NCBI RefSeq assembly: GCF_022879575.1
Contig: NZ_CP084260.1
Location: forward strand, 1,240,001-1,304,000
Direction of reading: 5' to 3'
From: Caballeronia sp. SL2Y3
GTDB lineage: Bacteria; Pseudomonadota; Gammaproteobacteria; Burkholderiales; Burkholderiaceae
Length of the DNA: 64,000 nucleotides
Below are positions 47,720-56,549 of the stretch, one piece after another (position 1 is the first letter of the stretch; every line of letters begins with the position of its first letter). The position numbers and the translations under genes were made by a program. Under the pieces are notes generated by a model, which was not told the DNA's origin, ran no database searches, and worked only from the letters and a program-made list of their open reading frames with translations.

Positions 47720-48134
47720 TTTTTCTCTCCTGCGGGTAGGGTTCGATCATAGCTGAAAAGAATGGGGCGGGTCGGGCGGGGTTTATCTAACTGCCGGTGC
47801 GTTTGTCGGGGCTTCGTTTCGCGGCGGTCTGGTAGTGCCGTTTATCCCGCGGCGGGCATCGGTTGTCTCTCAGCGTTCTCGCCTTCTTCCGACTTACATC
47901 GTCGGGGAACTTGTGTCCGTATCGGTCATGGCGTGGCCTTCCCCGAGGCGGGGGCACTCGCGCGAGTCGGCATGGACGCGCGAGGCGTTCGTCTCGGAGT
48001 TAGGCCAGCACCTTACCCGCGACGGTCGCATTGCCATTTACGCGCGGATCAAGAACGCTGAGGGCCGCGCGCAGAGGCGCTCCGTGCTGCTCATGCCGGT
48101 ACGCGGACGTTCGACAATGCCGCGCGCATATTGC
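47720..48134. other. Gene-poor sequence at the left of the accessory patch
   Basis: No gene can be supported. Two overlapping rightward frames (47762-48061 and 47835-48149) are open, the second with a protein-like stretch WTREAFVSELGQHLTRDGRIAIYARIKN, but neither has a clear ribosome site or recognisable relative. They may be remnants of a decayed gene. Confidence 0.4.
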
Positions 48135-48380
48135 TCAACGAAGACCTAACGAGGGTAACGCTTGACACGCTGGGCGCGTGGTCAGGTTCGCTCCCGAGGC
48201 AGTCGGAAGCAGGACAAAGCGATTCGAGCGGCGGCTCTCTTGTTGGATTGGAACTGCGTCTGCTTTTGGCCTTGGCTTAAGCCTTTCTTTCGGCGATTCA
48301 GTCAAGATTGATAAGCAGTCGCGCAATTCTGGATGGACCGATGCCTCGTCGAGGACCGCCATGCCCGTTTCGTCATTCTG
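48135..48380 (-). pseudogene. Decayed partial copy of the 104-residue partner gene
   Basis: Directly after the stop of the gene at 48394-48708, the same strand encodes ETGMAVLDEASVHPELRD..., which aligns with the end of that protein (GAMAILMQAGVHGELRK...): 14 of 24 residues match between the AMA(I/V)L segment and the (A/S)EP or ESP. An in-frame TAA at 48381-48383 cuts it off from any N-terminus, and the frame then continues into unrelated sequence. This reads as a duplicated C-terminal fragment that no longer makes the full protein. Confidence 0.6.
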
Positions 48381-48393
48381 TTATACGAGATTG

Positions 48394-48708
48394 TCATTCG
48401 GTCGGTGGTTGGGGAGTCGTCCACTTAACCGGTTCTGCGGTAGTGATGCGTAGTCGTTTGCGCAATTCCCCATGCACGCCTGCTTGCATGAGAATCGCCA
48501 TAGCGCCGAGCTTGCGTGCGTCCTCGTCCCCGATCGGCAATGAACTATCCTCTGGGGCGTCTGGAGGAATTGTCATGCCACCGCTCCTCGCCATTTCGCG
48601 GTCAATGACAGCCTGTACTTCACGACGAAACACGGTACACAGTTTCAATTGCTGTGTTTCTTCGTCATAGAAAACAATCGTCGCGCGTGGGGGTTTCGAC
48701 ATTCTCAA
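48394..48708 (-). CDS. Small unknown protein, translationally coupled partner
   Basis: A 104-residue soluble, charged protein starting at ATG 48708, four bases inside the end of the upstream gene (ATGA). The N-terminal part (ATIVFYDEETQQLKLCTVFRREVQAVIDREMARSGG) looks like a strand-turn-strand then helix; the C-terminal part (DEDARKLGAMAILMQAGVHGELRKRLRI) is a helical region. I do not recognise the family. Coupling to a larger protein, small size and the degenerate second copy downstream resemble immunity genes of secreted toxins, but the sequence alone does not prove this. Confidence 0.6.
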   Translation of the reverse strand: MRMSKPPRATIVFYDEETQQLKLCTVFRREVQAVIDREMARSGGMTIPPDAPEDSSLPIGDEDARKLGAMAILMQAGVHGELRKRLRITTAEPVKWTTPQPPTE

Positions 48709-49724
48709 TATCCTCTACAGGTTTGGTAATTCGAAAAAGCGCGCTCTGCGCACAAAGCGTAGGTGCGAGGGTCTTGATAAATCGCGCGCGCAAAGTTGCA
48801 TTCATCCATGTCTCGGTCATACAGTGCGGCACATTCTGCTTCGTGCTCCTCGCTCACACCACGCGCAGCGAGCGCGGTCACCTCGTCCGTCGGTGAGCTA
48901 TCGCCATATTCGAACGCTTCCGCATCGCCGAGCGGTGTCGGGACGTCGTCGCTGTCATCGTTCTCTTCGCCATCCAATAATTCCGCTACGTCCGTGTGGT
49001 CGTCTAAGTCATCGTCACGGCCGCCAAGGAAGATGCCCGCCGCTGAGTTCACCGCACCGAGCAAGTCGAACCCATTGTCCGCCGAAGCGGGAGCGCCTCG
49101 ACTGGGTAACGGATCAAGCGTAGCGCCTGCAACGCCGCTAGCGAATGAGTCTAGCGCGGGGAGTTCGCCGTTTGCTCGCTTGAGGGCGAAGAACTTCGCG
49201 CTAGTCAAGACGCCAGCCGGGTACGAATAGCCACCGCCGCCTATTGCGGGCCAGTATTGCGGCGCGGGGTCGGGCTGCATGACGCGCGGCGCTGCCCTAT
49301 AGCGGCGGTTCACTACAGGCACAAGCCGGCCGGATGCCACCGCATCCATCAGCAGGTTCTGCACTCCGATGTTGTCGGTTGGCAGCTTCCAGTGTGCCAA
49401 CCGCAGCCAGTCGCGGACGAACGCCTGAATGTCGCGTAGCGCTTTCGCGCCGACAATGGAACGCAAATCCCAACCGGAGCGAAAGTGTCGAGCGAAAGCC
49501 GCCCGGTCGTCCGCAAGTTGCCTTAAGCGGAATTTCTCCCACAACTCGCCCTTATCGATTTCGCTCGAAGGTCGCGCATTCCACGAACGGGCAAGCGTTT
49601 CACGCTCGGCGTCCGGATACAGCGCGCGAGCCGACATATCACTGTATCCGCGCCCCCAACGGGTGAGATCGTAATACTGGAACTCCGGAATGAGCATGCA
49701 TTGCCATCCAGTTTCGAGTGGCAC
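48705..49724 (-). CDS. Unknown protein with acidic linker and twin C-x10-C tail
   Basis: A 339-residue protein from the GTG at 49724 (an ATG lies nine codons later at 49697). N-terminal 130 residues are aromatic- and basic-rich (FQYYDLTRWGRGYSD, ALRDIQAFVRDWLRLAHWKLPTDN). A middle segment (YWPAIGGGGYSYPAGVLTSAKFFALKRANGELPALDS) follows, then a weakly hydrophobic stretch and a strongly acidic linker (about 235-280). The last 45 residues hold four cysteines spaced C-x10-C-x15-C-x10-C (298, 309, 325, 336), ending CRGY. I cannot name the family; the domain style recalls modular secreted effectors of Burkholderia, which is inference. The frame is open eight codons upstream (LTPWNTLY, protein-like) to a TAA, so the N-terminus may be truncated. 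Confidence 0.7.
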   Translation of the reverse strand: MPLETGWQCMLIPEFQYYDLTRWGRGYSDMSARALYPDAERETLARSWNARPSSEIDKGELWEKFRLRQLADDRAAFARHFRSGWDLRSIVGAKALRDIQAFVRDWLRLAHWKLPTDNIGVQNLLMDAVASGRLVPVVNRRYRAAPRVMQPDPAPQYWPAIGGGGYSYPAGVLTSAKFFALKRANGELPALDSFASGVAGATLDPLPSRGAPASADNGFDLLGAVNSAAGIFLGGRDDDLDDHTDVAELLDGEENDDSDDVPTPLGDAEAFEYGDSSPTDEVTALAARGVSEEHEAECAALYDRDMDECNFARAIYQDPRTYALCAERAFSNYQTCRGY

Positions 49725-50246
49725 GTAAAGCGTGTTCCACGGCGTAAGTTAGCCGGTTCTGTTTTCCAGCTTTCAGCGTACTGCGCATTCGAGAACGAAG
49801 TTGCAAAACAAGGTCAACCTCTGAGCGCACAAGCGCGCGAACGAGAAGCGAATGTAAGAAACCCCACTCCGGAGAAGCGGGGCGAAAATACAGGAAAAAT
49901 GATTTGCGGACTGCAGAAGCTGCTACGTGGAGCAGAGAGGTCCGGTCCATTCGTGTGCGTAGTAGACAGCAAAGATCACGCAGCGCCGCGCGTTGACCGC
50001 TTGCAAATCGCGAATGAATCGCTGATTGGATTGGCGCACGTCAAAGTAAGACCACGATAGGTTCTGAAGAGACCCGACCCTCGCAACGGCATCGCCCGCT
50101 TTGCTAGAGCGCGTTTGTCTCTTGTCGCTAACCCTTCGCGCGCGAGACGCAGCCGTCTTACTCGGCAGACGAACAACTCGGCGCGCCGCTCGACTTCATT
50201 GGGATCAAAGCCCGCCGCAACCCACGCGGTTCACAAAACAGAACGC
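49725..50246. other. Intergenic region between the accessory pair and mfd
   Basis: About 520 bases, visibly richer in A/T than the flanks. No supportable gene; a rightward frame at 49701-50060 lacks a ribosome site and coding character. It contains a likely minus-strand terminator near 49855-49882. Confidence 0.5.
49855..49882 (-). terminator. Probable terminator for leftward mfd transcription
   Basis: On the minus strand CCCCGCTT-CTCCG-GAGTGGGG folds into an eight-pair stem with two G-T pairs and is followed by TTTCTTACATT. It lies about 365 bases past the mfd stop and before the accessory gene pair, so it would insulate the two. Confidence 0.55.
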
Positions 50247-53200
50247 TCACCGAGCCGCAACCGCCTTCCTCACCGGCCCGCCAAGCGCCCGCAACGTCTC
50301 CTTCACCGTAGCAATCCGCACAGCCAAATCCGGACTACGCGTCTCGATCCGCAACTTATCCTGCCCCGCGAGCTTGATGTGCTTGTTCTTCTGCACCATC
50401 TCGATGATCTTCATCGCATCGACGGGCGGATTCGGCACGAACTGCAACGCGATGGAAAGCTCGGCCGCGTCGATCTTGGAAATGCCGAGTGGCTTCGCGG
50501 CCAATCGCAGCCGATGCGTCTCCACAAGCGCATGCGCCTGCGGCGGCAGCTTGCCGAAGCGGTCGACGAGTTCTTCGAGAATGCCGTCGATCGCATCGCT
50601 CGATTCGCAGTTCGCAAGCCGCTTGTAGAGCGACAGACGCTCCTGCACGTCGCCGCAGTAATCGGCGGGCAAAATGGCCGGCGCGTGCAGATTGATCTCG
50701 GTCGTCGCGGCGAGCGGCGCGTTGAGGTCCGGCTCACGGCCGTCCTTCAGCGCGCGCACCGCGTCGTTGAGCATGTCGGTGTAAAGCTGGAAGCCGATCT
50801 CGTGAATCTCGCCAGATTGCTTGTCGCCGAGCACTTCGCCGGTACCGCGAATTTCGAGGTCGTGCATCGCGAGATAGAAGCCGGAGCCGAGTTCCTCCAT
50901 CTGCTGAATGGCTTCGAGCCGGCGCTGCGCCTGCTTCGTCAGCGACTGCGGATCATGCACGAGCAAATACGCGTACGCCTGATGATGCGAGCGCCCGACG
51001 CGCCCGCGCAACTGATGCAACTGCGCAAGCCCGAACTTGTCCGCGCGATGCATGATGATCGTGTTCGCGCTCGGCACGTCGATGCCCGTTTCGATGATCG
51101 TCGTACACAGCAGCACGTTTGCACGCTGGCCGACGAAATCGCGCATCACGCGTTCGAGCTCGCGCTCGTGCATCTGCCCGTGCGCAACCGCGATGCGCGC
51201 TTCGGGCACGAGCGCCTCCAGCATCGCGCGGCGGTTGTCGATCGTCTCCACTTCGTTGTGCAGGAAGTACACCTGACCGCCGCGCTTGAGTTCGCGCAAC
51301 ATCGCCTCGCGAATCACGCCGTCTTCCTCGCGGCGCACGAAGGTCTTGATCGCGAGACGCTTTTGCGGCGCGGTCGCAATAACCGAGAAATCGCGCAGGC
51401 CTTCGAGCGCCATGCCGAGCGTCCGCGGAATCGGCGTCGCCGTCAGCGTGAGCACGTCGACCTCGGCGCGCAGCGCCTTGAGCGCCTCTTTCTGCCGCAC
51501 GCCGAAGCGGTGTTCCTCGTCGATGATGACGAGCCCGAGCCGCTTGAACTTCACATCGCTCGATAAGAGCTTGTGCGTGCCGATCACGATATCGACCGAG
51601 CCTTCGTTGATCTGCTGCACCGACTGCGATACTTCCTTCGTGCTTTTGAAGCGCGACAACTCCGCGATGCGCACCGGCCAGTCCGCGAAGCGGTCCGTGA
51701 AGGTCTGCGTGTGCTGTTCGGCGAGCAGCGTCGTCGGGGAAAGAATCGCCACCTGCTTGCCCGCCATCACCGCGATGAACGCGGCGCGCAGCGCGACTTC
51801 CGTCTTGCCGAAGCCGACGTCGCCGCACACGAGGCGGTCCATCGGCTTGCCGCTCGTCATGTCCGCGATCACCGATGCTATCGCCGCCGCCTGATCCGGC
51901 GTTTCCTCGAAGCCGAAGCTCTCCGCGAACTTGGTGTAGTCGCGCGGATCGAGCTTGAACGCAAAGCCTTCGCGCGCGGCGCGGCGGGCGTACAGGTTCA
52001 GCAACTCGGCGGCGGTATCGCGAATCTGCTGCGCGGCCTTGCGCTTCGCTTTCTCCCACTGGCCGGAGCCTAGCGTGTGAAGCGGCGCACTTTCCGGGTC
52101 CGCGCCGCTGTAGCGCGAAATCACATGCAACTGCGCGACCGGCACGTACAGCTTCGATTCGTTCTGGTATTCGAGGTGCAGAAACTCGGTCTCGCCTTCG
52201 CCGAGGTCCATCGACACGAGGCCCATGTATCGGCCGATGCCATGCTGCGCGTGCACGACCGGGTCGCCGACTTTCAGTTCGGCGAGGTCGCGCACCATCG
52301 AATCGACGTTGCTCGCCTGTTCCTGACGCCGCCGCCCGGCGCGGCGCGCAAGCGGCCCGTACAGTTCGGTCTCCGTGATGATCGCGAGTTGCTCGACGGG
52401 CAGCGCGAAGCCGTTCGCGAGCGGCGCGATGCCGAGCGTGAACTTCGCGTCGCTCGTGAGCCATTCCTGGAACGCGTCGTGCAACTCGCCGCGCAAGCCG
52501 TTGTCCGCGAGCAATTGCTGAATGGTCTCGCGCCGGCCCGCCGATTCCGCGACGAGCATCACGCGGTTCGGCGTCTGCTCCAGATAGTGACGCAGCGCGA
52601 GCAGCGGCTCGTCCGCGTGACGGTCGATGGCAAGGCCCGGTAGCGGCACGGCCCAGCCGCCTTCGGGCGTCGGCGGAAACTTCAGTTGGGCGAACGGTTT
52701 GGCGAACGTGAAGAAGTCGTCGTCCGTGAGAAAGAGTCGGCGCGGCTCCAGCAGCGGACGCTCGCGGTCATGCGAGAGGAATTCGTAGCGCTGCTTCGTG
52801 TCGTGCGTGAAGCGCTTTATCGCGGCGTCGAGATCGCCGATGAACGCGAGCTGCGAGCCTTGCGGCAAGTAGTGAAAGAGCGTCGCGGTTTCATCGAAGA
52901 AGAGCGGCAGATAGTATTCGATGCCCGCCGACGGCACGCCGTTGCCGATGTCCTTATAGATCTGCGAGCGGCTCGGATCGCCCTCGAACACTTCGCGCCA
53001 GCGGCTGCGAAAGGCGGTGCGCGCGGCTTCGTCGAACGGAAACTCGCGGCCCGGCAAGAGGCGCACGTCGCGCACCGGATAGAGACTGCGCTGCGTGTCG
53101 GGATCGAACGCGCGAATCGAATCCACCTGATCGTCGAACAGGTCGATGCGATACGGCAGCGGCGAGCCCATCGGATACAGGTCGATCAGCGAGCCGCGCA

Positions 53201-53720
53201 CGCAGTATTCGCCCGGCCGCACGACCTGGCTCACGTGCTCGTAGCCCGCGAGCGTCAATTGCGCCTTGAGCTTGGCTTCGTCGAGACGCTCGCCTTGCGT
53301 GAAGGAGAACGTGTAGGCCGCGAGAAAGGACGCGGGCGGCATGCGATACAGCGCCGTCGTCGCCGGCACGATGAGAATGTCGCAGCGTCCTTCGCCGAGA
53401 TCGTGCAGCGTCGCGAGCCGCTCGGAGACGAGGTCCTGATGCGGCGAGAACGTGTCGTAGGGCAGCGTTTCCCAGTCGGGCAAGAGGCGCACGCGGGCGT
53501 CCGGCGCGAAGTAGGGCAACTCGGCCGCGAGGCGCTGCGCGTCGACGGCGCTCGCGCAAACCACCGTCAGAAGCGGCACCGCCTCGCGATGCGCCGCGAG
53601 GTATCGCGCGATGGCGAGCGCATCGGCGGAGCCGGAAGCGCCGTCGAAGACGAAACGCTGACCTGCCTTGACGAGCGCGATGGGGGAAGTGGACTGCGCG
53701 TTGACGGCTTTCGAAGACAT
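50247..53720 (-). CDS. mfd: Transcription-repair coupling factor Mfd
   Basis: DNA translocase that removes RNA polymerase stalled at lesions and recruits UvrA. The 1157-residue protein has the full domain set: UvrB-like N-terminus (FVFDGASGSADALAIARYL...LPDWETLPYDTFSPHQD), the CarD-like RNA-polymerase-interacting domain (LKVGDPVVHAQHGIGRYMGL), a RecG-like helicase (Walker A CGDVGFGKTEVALRAAF, DEEHRFGV, TATPIPRTL, GRVGRS) and the C-terminal autoinhibitory domain. ATG at 53720. Divergent from ispD. Confidence 0.97.
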   Translation of the reverse strand: MSSKAVNAQSTSPIALVKAGQRFVFDGASGSADALAIARYLAAHREAVPLLTVVCASAVDAQRLAAELPYFAPDARVRLLPDWETLPYDTFSPHQDLVSERLATLHDLGEGRCDILIVPATTALYRMPPASFLAAYTFSFTQGERLDEAKLKAQLTLAGYEHVSQVVRPGEYCVRGSLIDLYPMGSPLPYRIDLFDDQVDSIRAFDPDTQRSLYPVRDVRLLPGREFPFDEAARTAFRSRWREVFEGDPSRSQIYKDIGNGVPSAGIEYYLPLFFDETATLFHYLPQGSQLAFIGDLDAAIKRFTHDTKQRYEFLSHDRERPLLEPRRLFLTDDDFFTFAKPFAQLKFPPTPEGGWAVPLPGLAIDRHADEPLLALRHYLEQTPNRVMLVAESAGRRETIQQLLADNGLRGELHDAFQEWLTSDAKFTLGIAPLANGFALPVEQLAIITETELYGPLARRAGRRRQEQASNVDSMVRDLAELKVGDPVVHAQHGIGRYMGLVSMDLGEGETEFLHLEYQNESKLYVPVAQLHVISRYSGADPESAPLHTLGSGQWEKAKRKAAQQIRDTAAELLNLYARRAAREGFAFKLDPRDYTKFAESFGFEETPDQAAAIASVIADMTSGKPMDRLVCGDVGFGKTEVALRAAFIAVMAGKQVAILSPTTLLAEQHTQTFTDRFADWPVRIAELSRFKSTKEVSQSVQQINEGSVDIVIGTHKLLSSDVKFKRLGLVIIDEEHRFGVRQKEALKALRAEVDVLTLTATPIPRTLGMALEGLRDFSVIATAPQKRLAIKTFVRREEDGVIREAMLRELKRGGQVYFLHNEVETIDNRRAMLEALVPEARIAVAHGQMHERELERVMRDFVGQRANVLLCTTIIETGIDVPSANTIIMHRADKFGLAQLHQLRGRVGRSHHQAYAYLLVHDPQSLTKQAQRRLEAIQQMEELGSGFYLAMHDLEIRGTGEVLGDKQSGEIHEIGFQLYTDMLNDAVRALKDGREPDLNAPLAATTEINLHAPAILPADYCGDVQERLSLYKRLANCESSDAIDGILEELVDRFGKLPPQAHALVETHRLRLAAKPLGISKIDAAELSIALQFVPNPPVDAMKIIEMVQKNKHIKLAGQDKLRIETRSPDLAVRIATVKETLRALGGPVRKAVAAR

Positions 53721-53836
53721 AAGGTGTGCATTGAACCGCCCGCGCGCTGCCACTGAAAAGCCGCGCGCCGGACGTGGTCGCGAAAGACCTATTATAAAAT
53801 CCGGGCTTCACTTTGACTCGGCCACATGATTCTCTC
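53721..53836. promoter_or_regulatory. Divergent mfd / ispD promoter region
   Basis: The 116-base spacer has a single AT-rich core, ATTATAAAAT at 53791-53800, that contains -10-like hexamers on both strands (TATAAA rightward, TATAAT leftward). No clear -35 box for either direction. Confidence 0.45.
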
Positions 53837-54583
53837 GTGACTTCGCCCGCCGCCCCGTCTACCACTGCGCGTCTTTTCGCGCTCATTCCCTGCGCCGGAA
53901 CCGGCAGCCGCTCCGGCGCGCCGATGCCCAAGCAATACCAGACGGTCGCGGGACGGCCGATGCTCGGCTACACGCTCGCCGCATTCGACGCGTGCCCCGA
54001 ATTCTCGCAGACACTCGTCGTCCTCGCACCGGACGATCATCACTTCGACGCGCGCCGCTTCGCCGGCCTGCGCTTCGTGGTGCAGCGCCGGGGCGGGGCG
54101 TCGCGGCAGGCGTCGGTCTATAACGGCCTCGTCGCGCTGGCGGAATTCGGCGCGCGCGACGACGACTGGGTGCTCGTGCACGACGCCGCGCGTCCCGGCA
54201 TCACGCCCGAGCTGATTCGCAAGCTCGTCGCCGAATTGCGCGACGATCCCGTCGGCGGCATTCTCGCGCTGCCGGTCGCGGATACGTTAAAGCGCGTCGC
54301 ACCGACCATGCCCGATGCGCCGGCAGGCGGCGCGCGCATCGCGCGGACCGAATCGCGCGACGGCTTATGGCAGGCGCAGACGCCGCAGATGTTCCGGCTC
54401 GGCATGTTGCGCGAAGCGATCGATCGTGCGCGCCGCGACGGCCACGATCTTACGGACGAAGCCAGCGCCATCGAATGGCTCGGCCACTCGCCGAAGCTCG
54501 TGCAGGGCAGCCTGCGCAACTTCAAGGTGACTTATCCGGAAGACTTCGGTCTCGCCAGCGCGATTCTTTCGGCGCGCGCCTGA
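53837..54583 (+). CDS. ispD: 2-C-methyl-D-erythritol 4-phosphate cytidylyltransferase
   Basis: Third step of the MEP isoprenoid pathway: adds CMP to methylerythritol phosphate. The 248-residue protein from the GTG at 53837 has the nucleotide-binding motif [20 protein letters not shown], the VHDAARPGI loop and [11 protein letters not shown]. The frame is open to 53813, but relatives begin MTSP near the chosen start. The ispF gene follows after 34 bases, the usual order. Confidence 0.94.
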   Translation: MTSPAAPSTTARLFALIPCAGTGSRSGAPMPKQYQTVAGRPMLGYTLAAFDACPEFSQTLVVLAPDDHHFDARRFAGLRFVVQRRGGASRQASVYNGLVALAEFGARDDDWVLVHDAARPGITPELIRKLVAELRDDPVGGILALPVADTLKRVAPTMPDAPAGGARIARTESRDGLWQAQTPQMFRLGMLREAIDRARRDGHDLTDEASAIEWLGHSPKLVQGSLRNFKVTYPEDFGLASAILSARA

Positions 54584-54617
54584 CGGACCGCTCACTCTCT
54601 ACTGCTAGGTGGCATCG

Positions 54618-55109
54618 ATGGATTTCAGAATCGGACAAGGATACGACGTGCATCAGCTCGTCGAAGGGCGCGAGCTCATCATCGGCGGCGTGACGATTCC
54701 GTACGAACGCGGGCTGCTCGGCCATTCGGATGCCGACGTGCTGCTGCACGCGATCACCGACGCGCTGTTCGGCGCGGCGGCGCTCGGCGACATTGGCCGG
54801 CATTTTCCGGATACGGCCACCGAGTTCGCCGGCGCGAACAGCCGCGTGCTGCTGCGCGAGGCGGCCAAGCGCGTGTCGGAGGCGGGCTTCGCGATTGCGA
54901 ATGTCGACAGCACCGTGATCGCGCAGGCGCCGAAGCTGAGTCCGCATATCGAGGCGATGCGCGAGAACATCGCCGCCGATCTCGACTTGCCGGTCGATCG
55001 CGTCAACGTGAAGGCGAAGACCAACGAGAAGCTCGGCTATCTCGGCCGCAAGGAAGGCATCGAAGCACAGGCGGCCGTGCTGTTGCGGCGCACGTCGATC
55101 GACCACTGA
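54618..55109 (+). CDS. ispF: 2-C-methyl-D-erythritol 2,4-cyclodiphosphate synthase
   Basis: Makes the cyclic diphosphate of the MEP pathway. The 163-residue protein has zinc ligands Asp and His in GYDVHQL and His in [13 protein letters not shown], plus the C-terminal [21 protein letters not shown]. The ATG at 54618 is preceded by AGGTGG; a GTG three codons earlier overlaps the ribosome site and was rejected. Confidence 0.96.
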   Translation: MDFRIGQGYDVHQLVEGRELIIGGVTIPYERGLLGHSDADVLLHAITDALFGAAALGDIGRHFPDTATEFAGANSRVLLREAAKRVSEAGFAIANVDSTVIAQAPKLSPHIEAMRENIAADLDLPVDRVNVKAKTNEKLGYLGRKEGIEAQAAVLLRRTSIDH

Positions 55110-55162
55110 ACGAGCGACGCCACGTTCGAGCGACGTGGCGTCTGCCTTCGCCGAGGCGCGCG

Positions 55163-55687
55163 TTACTTCCCTTCGGCTTCGATCGTGAGCGCCACCGCGC
55201 CGATCACGGCGGCGATGCGGCCGACATCGCGCAGTTGCGTCGTCGACATGCCTTCGGTCACAAGATTCTCGTAGTGCGACTTCACGCAGAAATGGCACTT
55301 GCCGATGATCGACGCCGCAAGCGCATACATCTCGAAGCGCCGCTTGTCCACTCCGCCATGCGAAGCGTAGGCGTTCATGCGTAGTCCGGCGGGCTGCGTC
55401 TTCAGGTCGGCGTTGTCGGCCATCTCCAGGTACGGATACCAGACGTTGTTCATGCCCATCAGCGCAGCCGCCGTGAGCGCCGCGTTCGTCTCTTCGGGCG
55501 AGAGCACGCCGGCATTGCGAATGATCGACACGAGCTTCGTCGCCTTGGCCGCGTAAGCCGCAGCGAGCGCGACGCCCACCGCGTCATTGCCTTCCAGCGA
55601 CGAACGGGCGATCGTGCCGTCGACGTTCAGGCGAATGTCTTTCGCGTAATCGGGAACCAGCTCCTTGATCGACGACAGGAATTCCAT
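55163..55687 (-). CDS. ahpD: Alkylhydroperoxidase AhpD
   Basis: A 174-residue AhpD-like carboxymuconolactone-decarboxylase-fold protein. The redox motif is Cys131-x2-Cys134 with His138 in KCHFCVKSHYENL, and Glu/His relay residues are present around 116-122. In mycobacteria AhpD reduces AhpC via lipoate. It lies directly downstream of ahpC on the same strand, 99 bases away, which supports this partnership. Confidence 0.92.
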   Translation of the reverse strand: MEFLSSIKELVPDYAKDIRLNVDGTIARSSLEGNDAVGVALAAAYAAKATKLVSIIRNAGVLSPEETNAALTAAALMGMNNVWYPYLEMADNADLKTQPAGLRMNAYASHGGVDKRRFEMYALAASIIGKCHFCVKSHYENLVTEGMSTTQLRDVGRIAAVIGAVALTIEAEGK

Positions 55688-55786
55688 TGATTTCTCCTAT
55701 TCGATGGCGTTGAAAAAGCCCGCCGGCTCCCGAGCTTGCACTCGAAAGACGGCGGGCTCACGCATGCGCTCGAGCGCCAATCAGGT

Positions 55787-56335
55787 TCAGAGCGTCGCGC
55801 CGCCGACCGCGCGGTTGCACGGGCACAGCTCGTCGGTTTGCAGGCCGTCCAGAATACGTAGCACTTCTTCCGGATTGCGGCCTACGTTCAGGTTATTGAC
55901 CGACACGTGCTGAATGACGTTGTCCGGATCGACGATGAACGTGGCGCGCAACGCGACGCCCGCTTCCTTATCGCGCACGCCGAGCTGGTCGATCAGCTCG
56001 CCCTTCACGTCGCCGAACGAATAGTGGTTCAGCTTGTTCAGGTCCTTGTGCTCGCGGCGCCACGCGAGCTTGACGAATTCGTTGTCGACGCTGCCGCCCA
56101 TCAGCACGGCGTCGCGGTCTTCGAAGTCCTTCGCGAGCTTGCCGAACTCGACAATTTCGGTCGGGCACACGAACGTGAAGTCCTTCGGATAGAAGTAGAT
56201 GATCTTCCACTTGCCCGGAAACGACTGCTCGGTGATTTCCTCGAAGGCGGACTGGCCGTTTTCCTCGTGGTTGTTGAAGCCGGGTTTTGCAGCGGTGACG
56301 GTGAATGCTTCGACTTTATCGCCAACGGTCTTCAT
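55787..56335 (-). CDS. ahpC: Alkyl hydroperoxide reductase AhpC (typical 2-Cys peroxiredoxin)
   Basis: Reduces peroxides and peroxynitrite. The 182-residue protein has peroxidatic Cys57 in FTFVCPTEIVEF and C-terminal cysteines Cys171 and Cys173 in DELCPCNR. It belongs to the AhpD-linked (mycobacterial/AhpE-neighbour) type rather than the AhpF-linked type, in accord with the next gene. ATG at 56335 with AGGAGC upstream. The 214-base upstream spacer probably holds an OxyR-controlled promoter, not resolved. Confidence 0.93.
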   Translation of the reverse strand: MKTVGDKVEAFTVTAAKPGFNNHEENGQSAFEEITEQSFPGKWKIIYFYPKDFTFVCPTEIVEFGKLAKDFEDRDAVLMGGSVDNEFVKLAWRREHKDLNKLNHYSFGDVKGELIDQLGVRDKEAGVALRATFIVDPDNVIQHVSVNNLNVGRNPEEVLRILDGLQTDELCPCNRAVGGATL

Positions 56336-56549
56336 GCAACGCTCCTGTGTTCGTTGAAAGGACAACTCAAGCCAAACTACCGGAAAGCGGTAACGCGCGC
56401 ATGACAGCATGGCCGTGGATGCCGCGCGTCGAACCGGATCATCATAACCCCATGGCAGAACCGCTTCAAAAGGTTTGCCCAATGACGCAGATAGCTTTTT
56501 TCGAACGTGCGAGCGAGTCGCGGGTTGAACGCGCAGGTCAATACGTGGG

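Noticed and set aside
47762..48149. Two overlapping rightward frames after argE
   Set aside because: No ribosome site, no recognisable family and no coding partner; one includes a plausible protein-like stretch, so I record it as a possible remnant, not a gene.
49701..50060. Rightward 119-codon frame between the accessory pair and mfd
   Set aside because: It starts antisense to the 339-residue gene, crosses a probable terminator and has no ribosome site or coding character.
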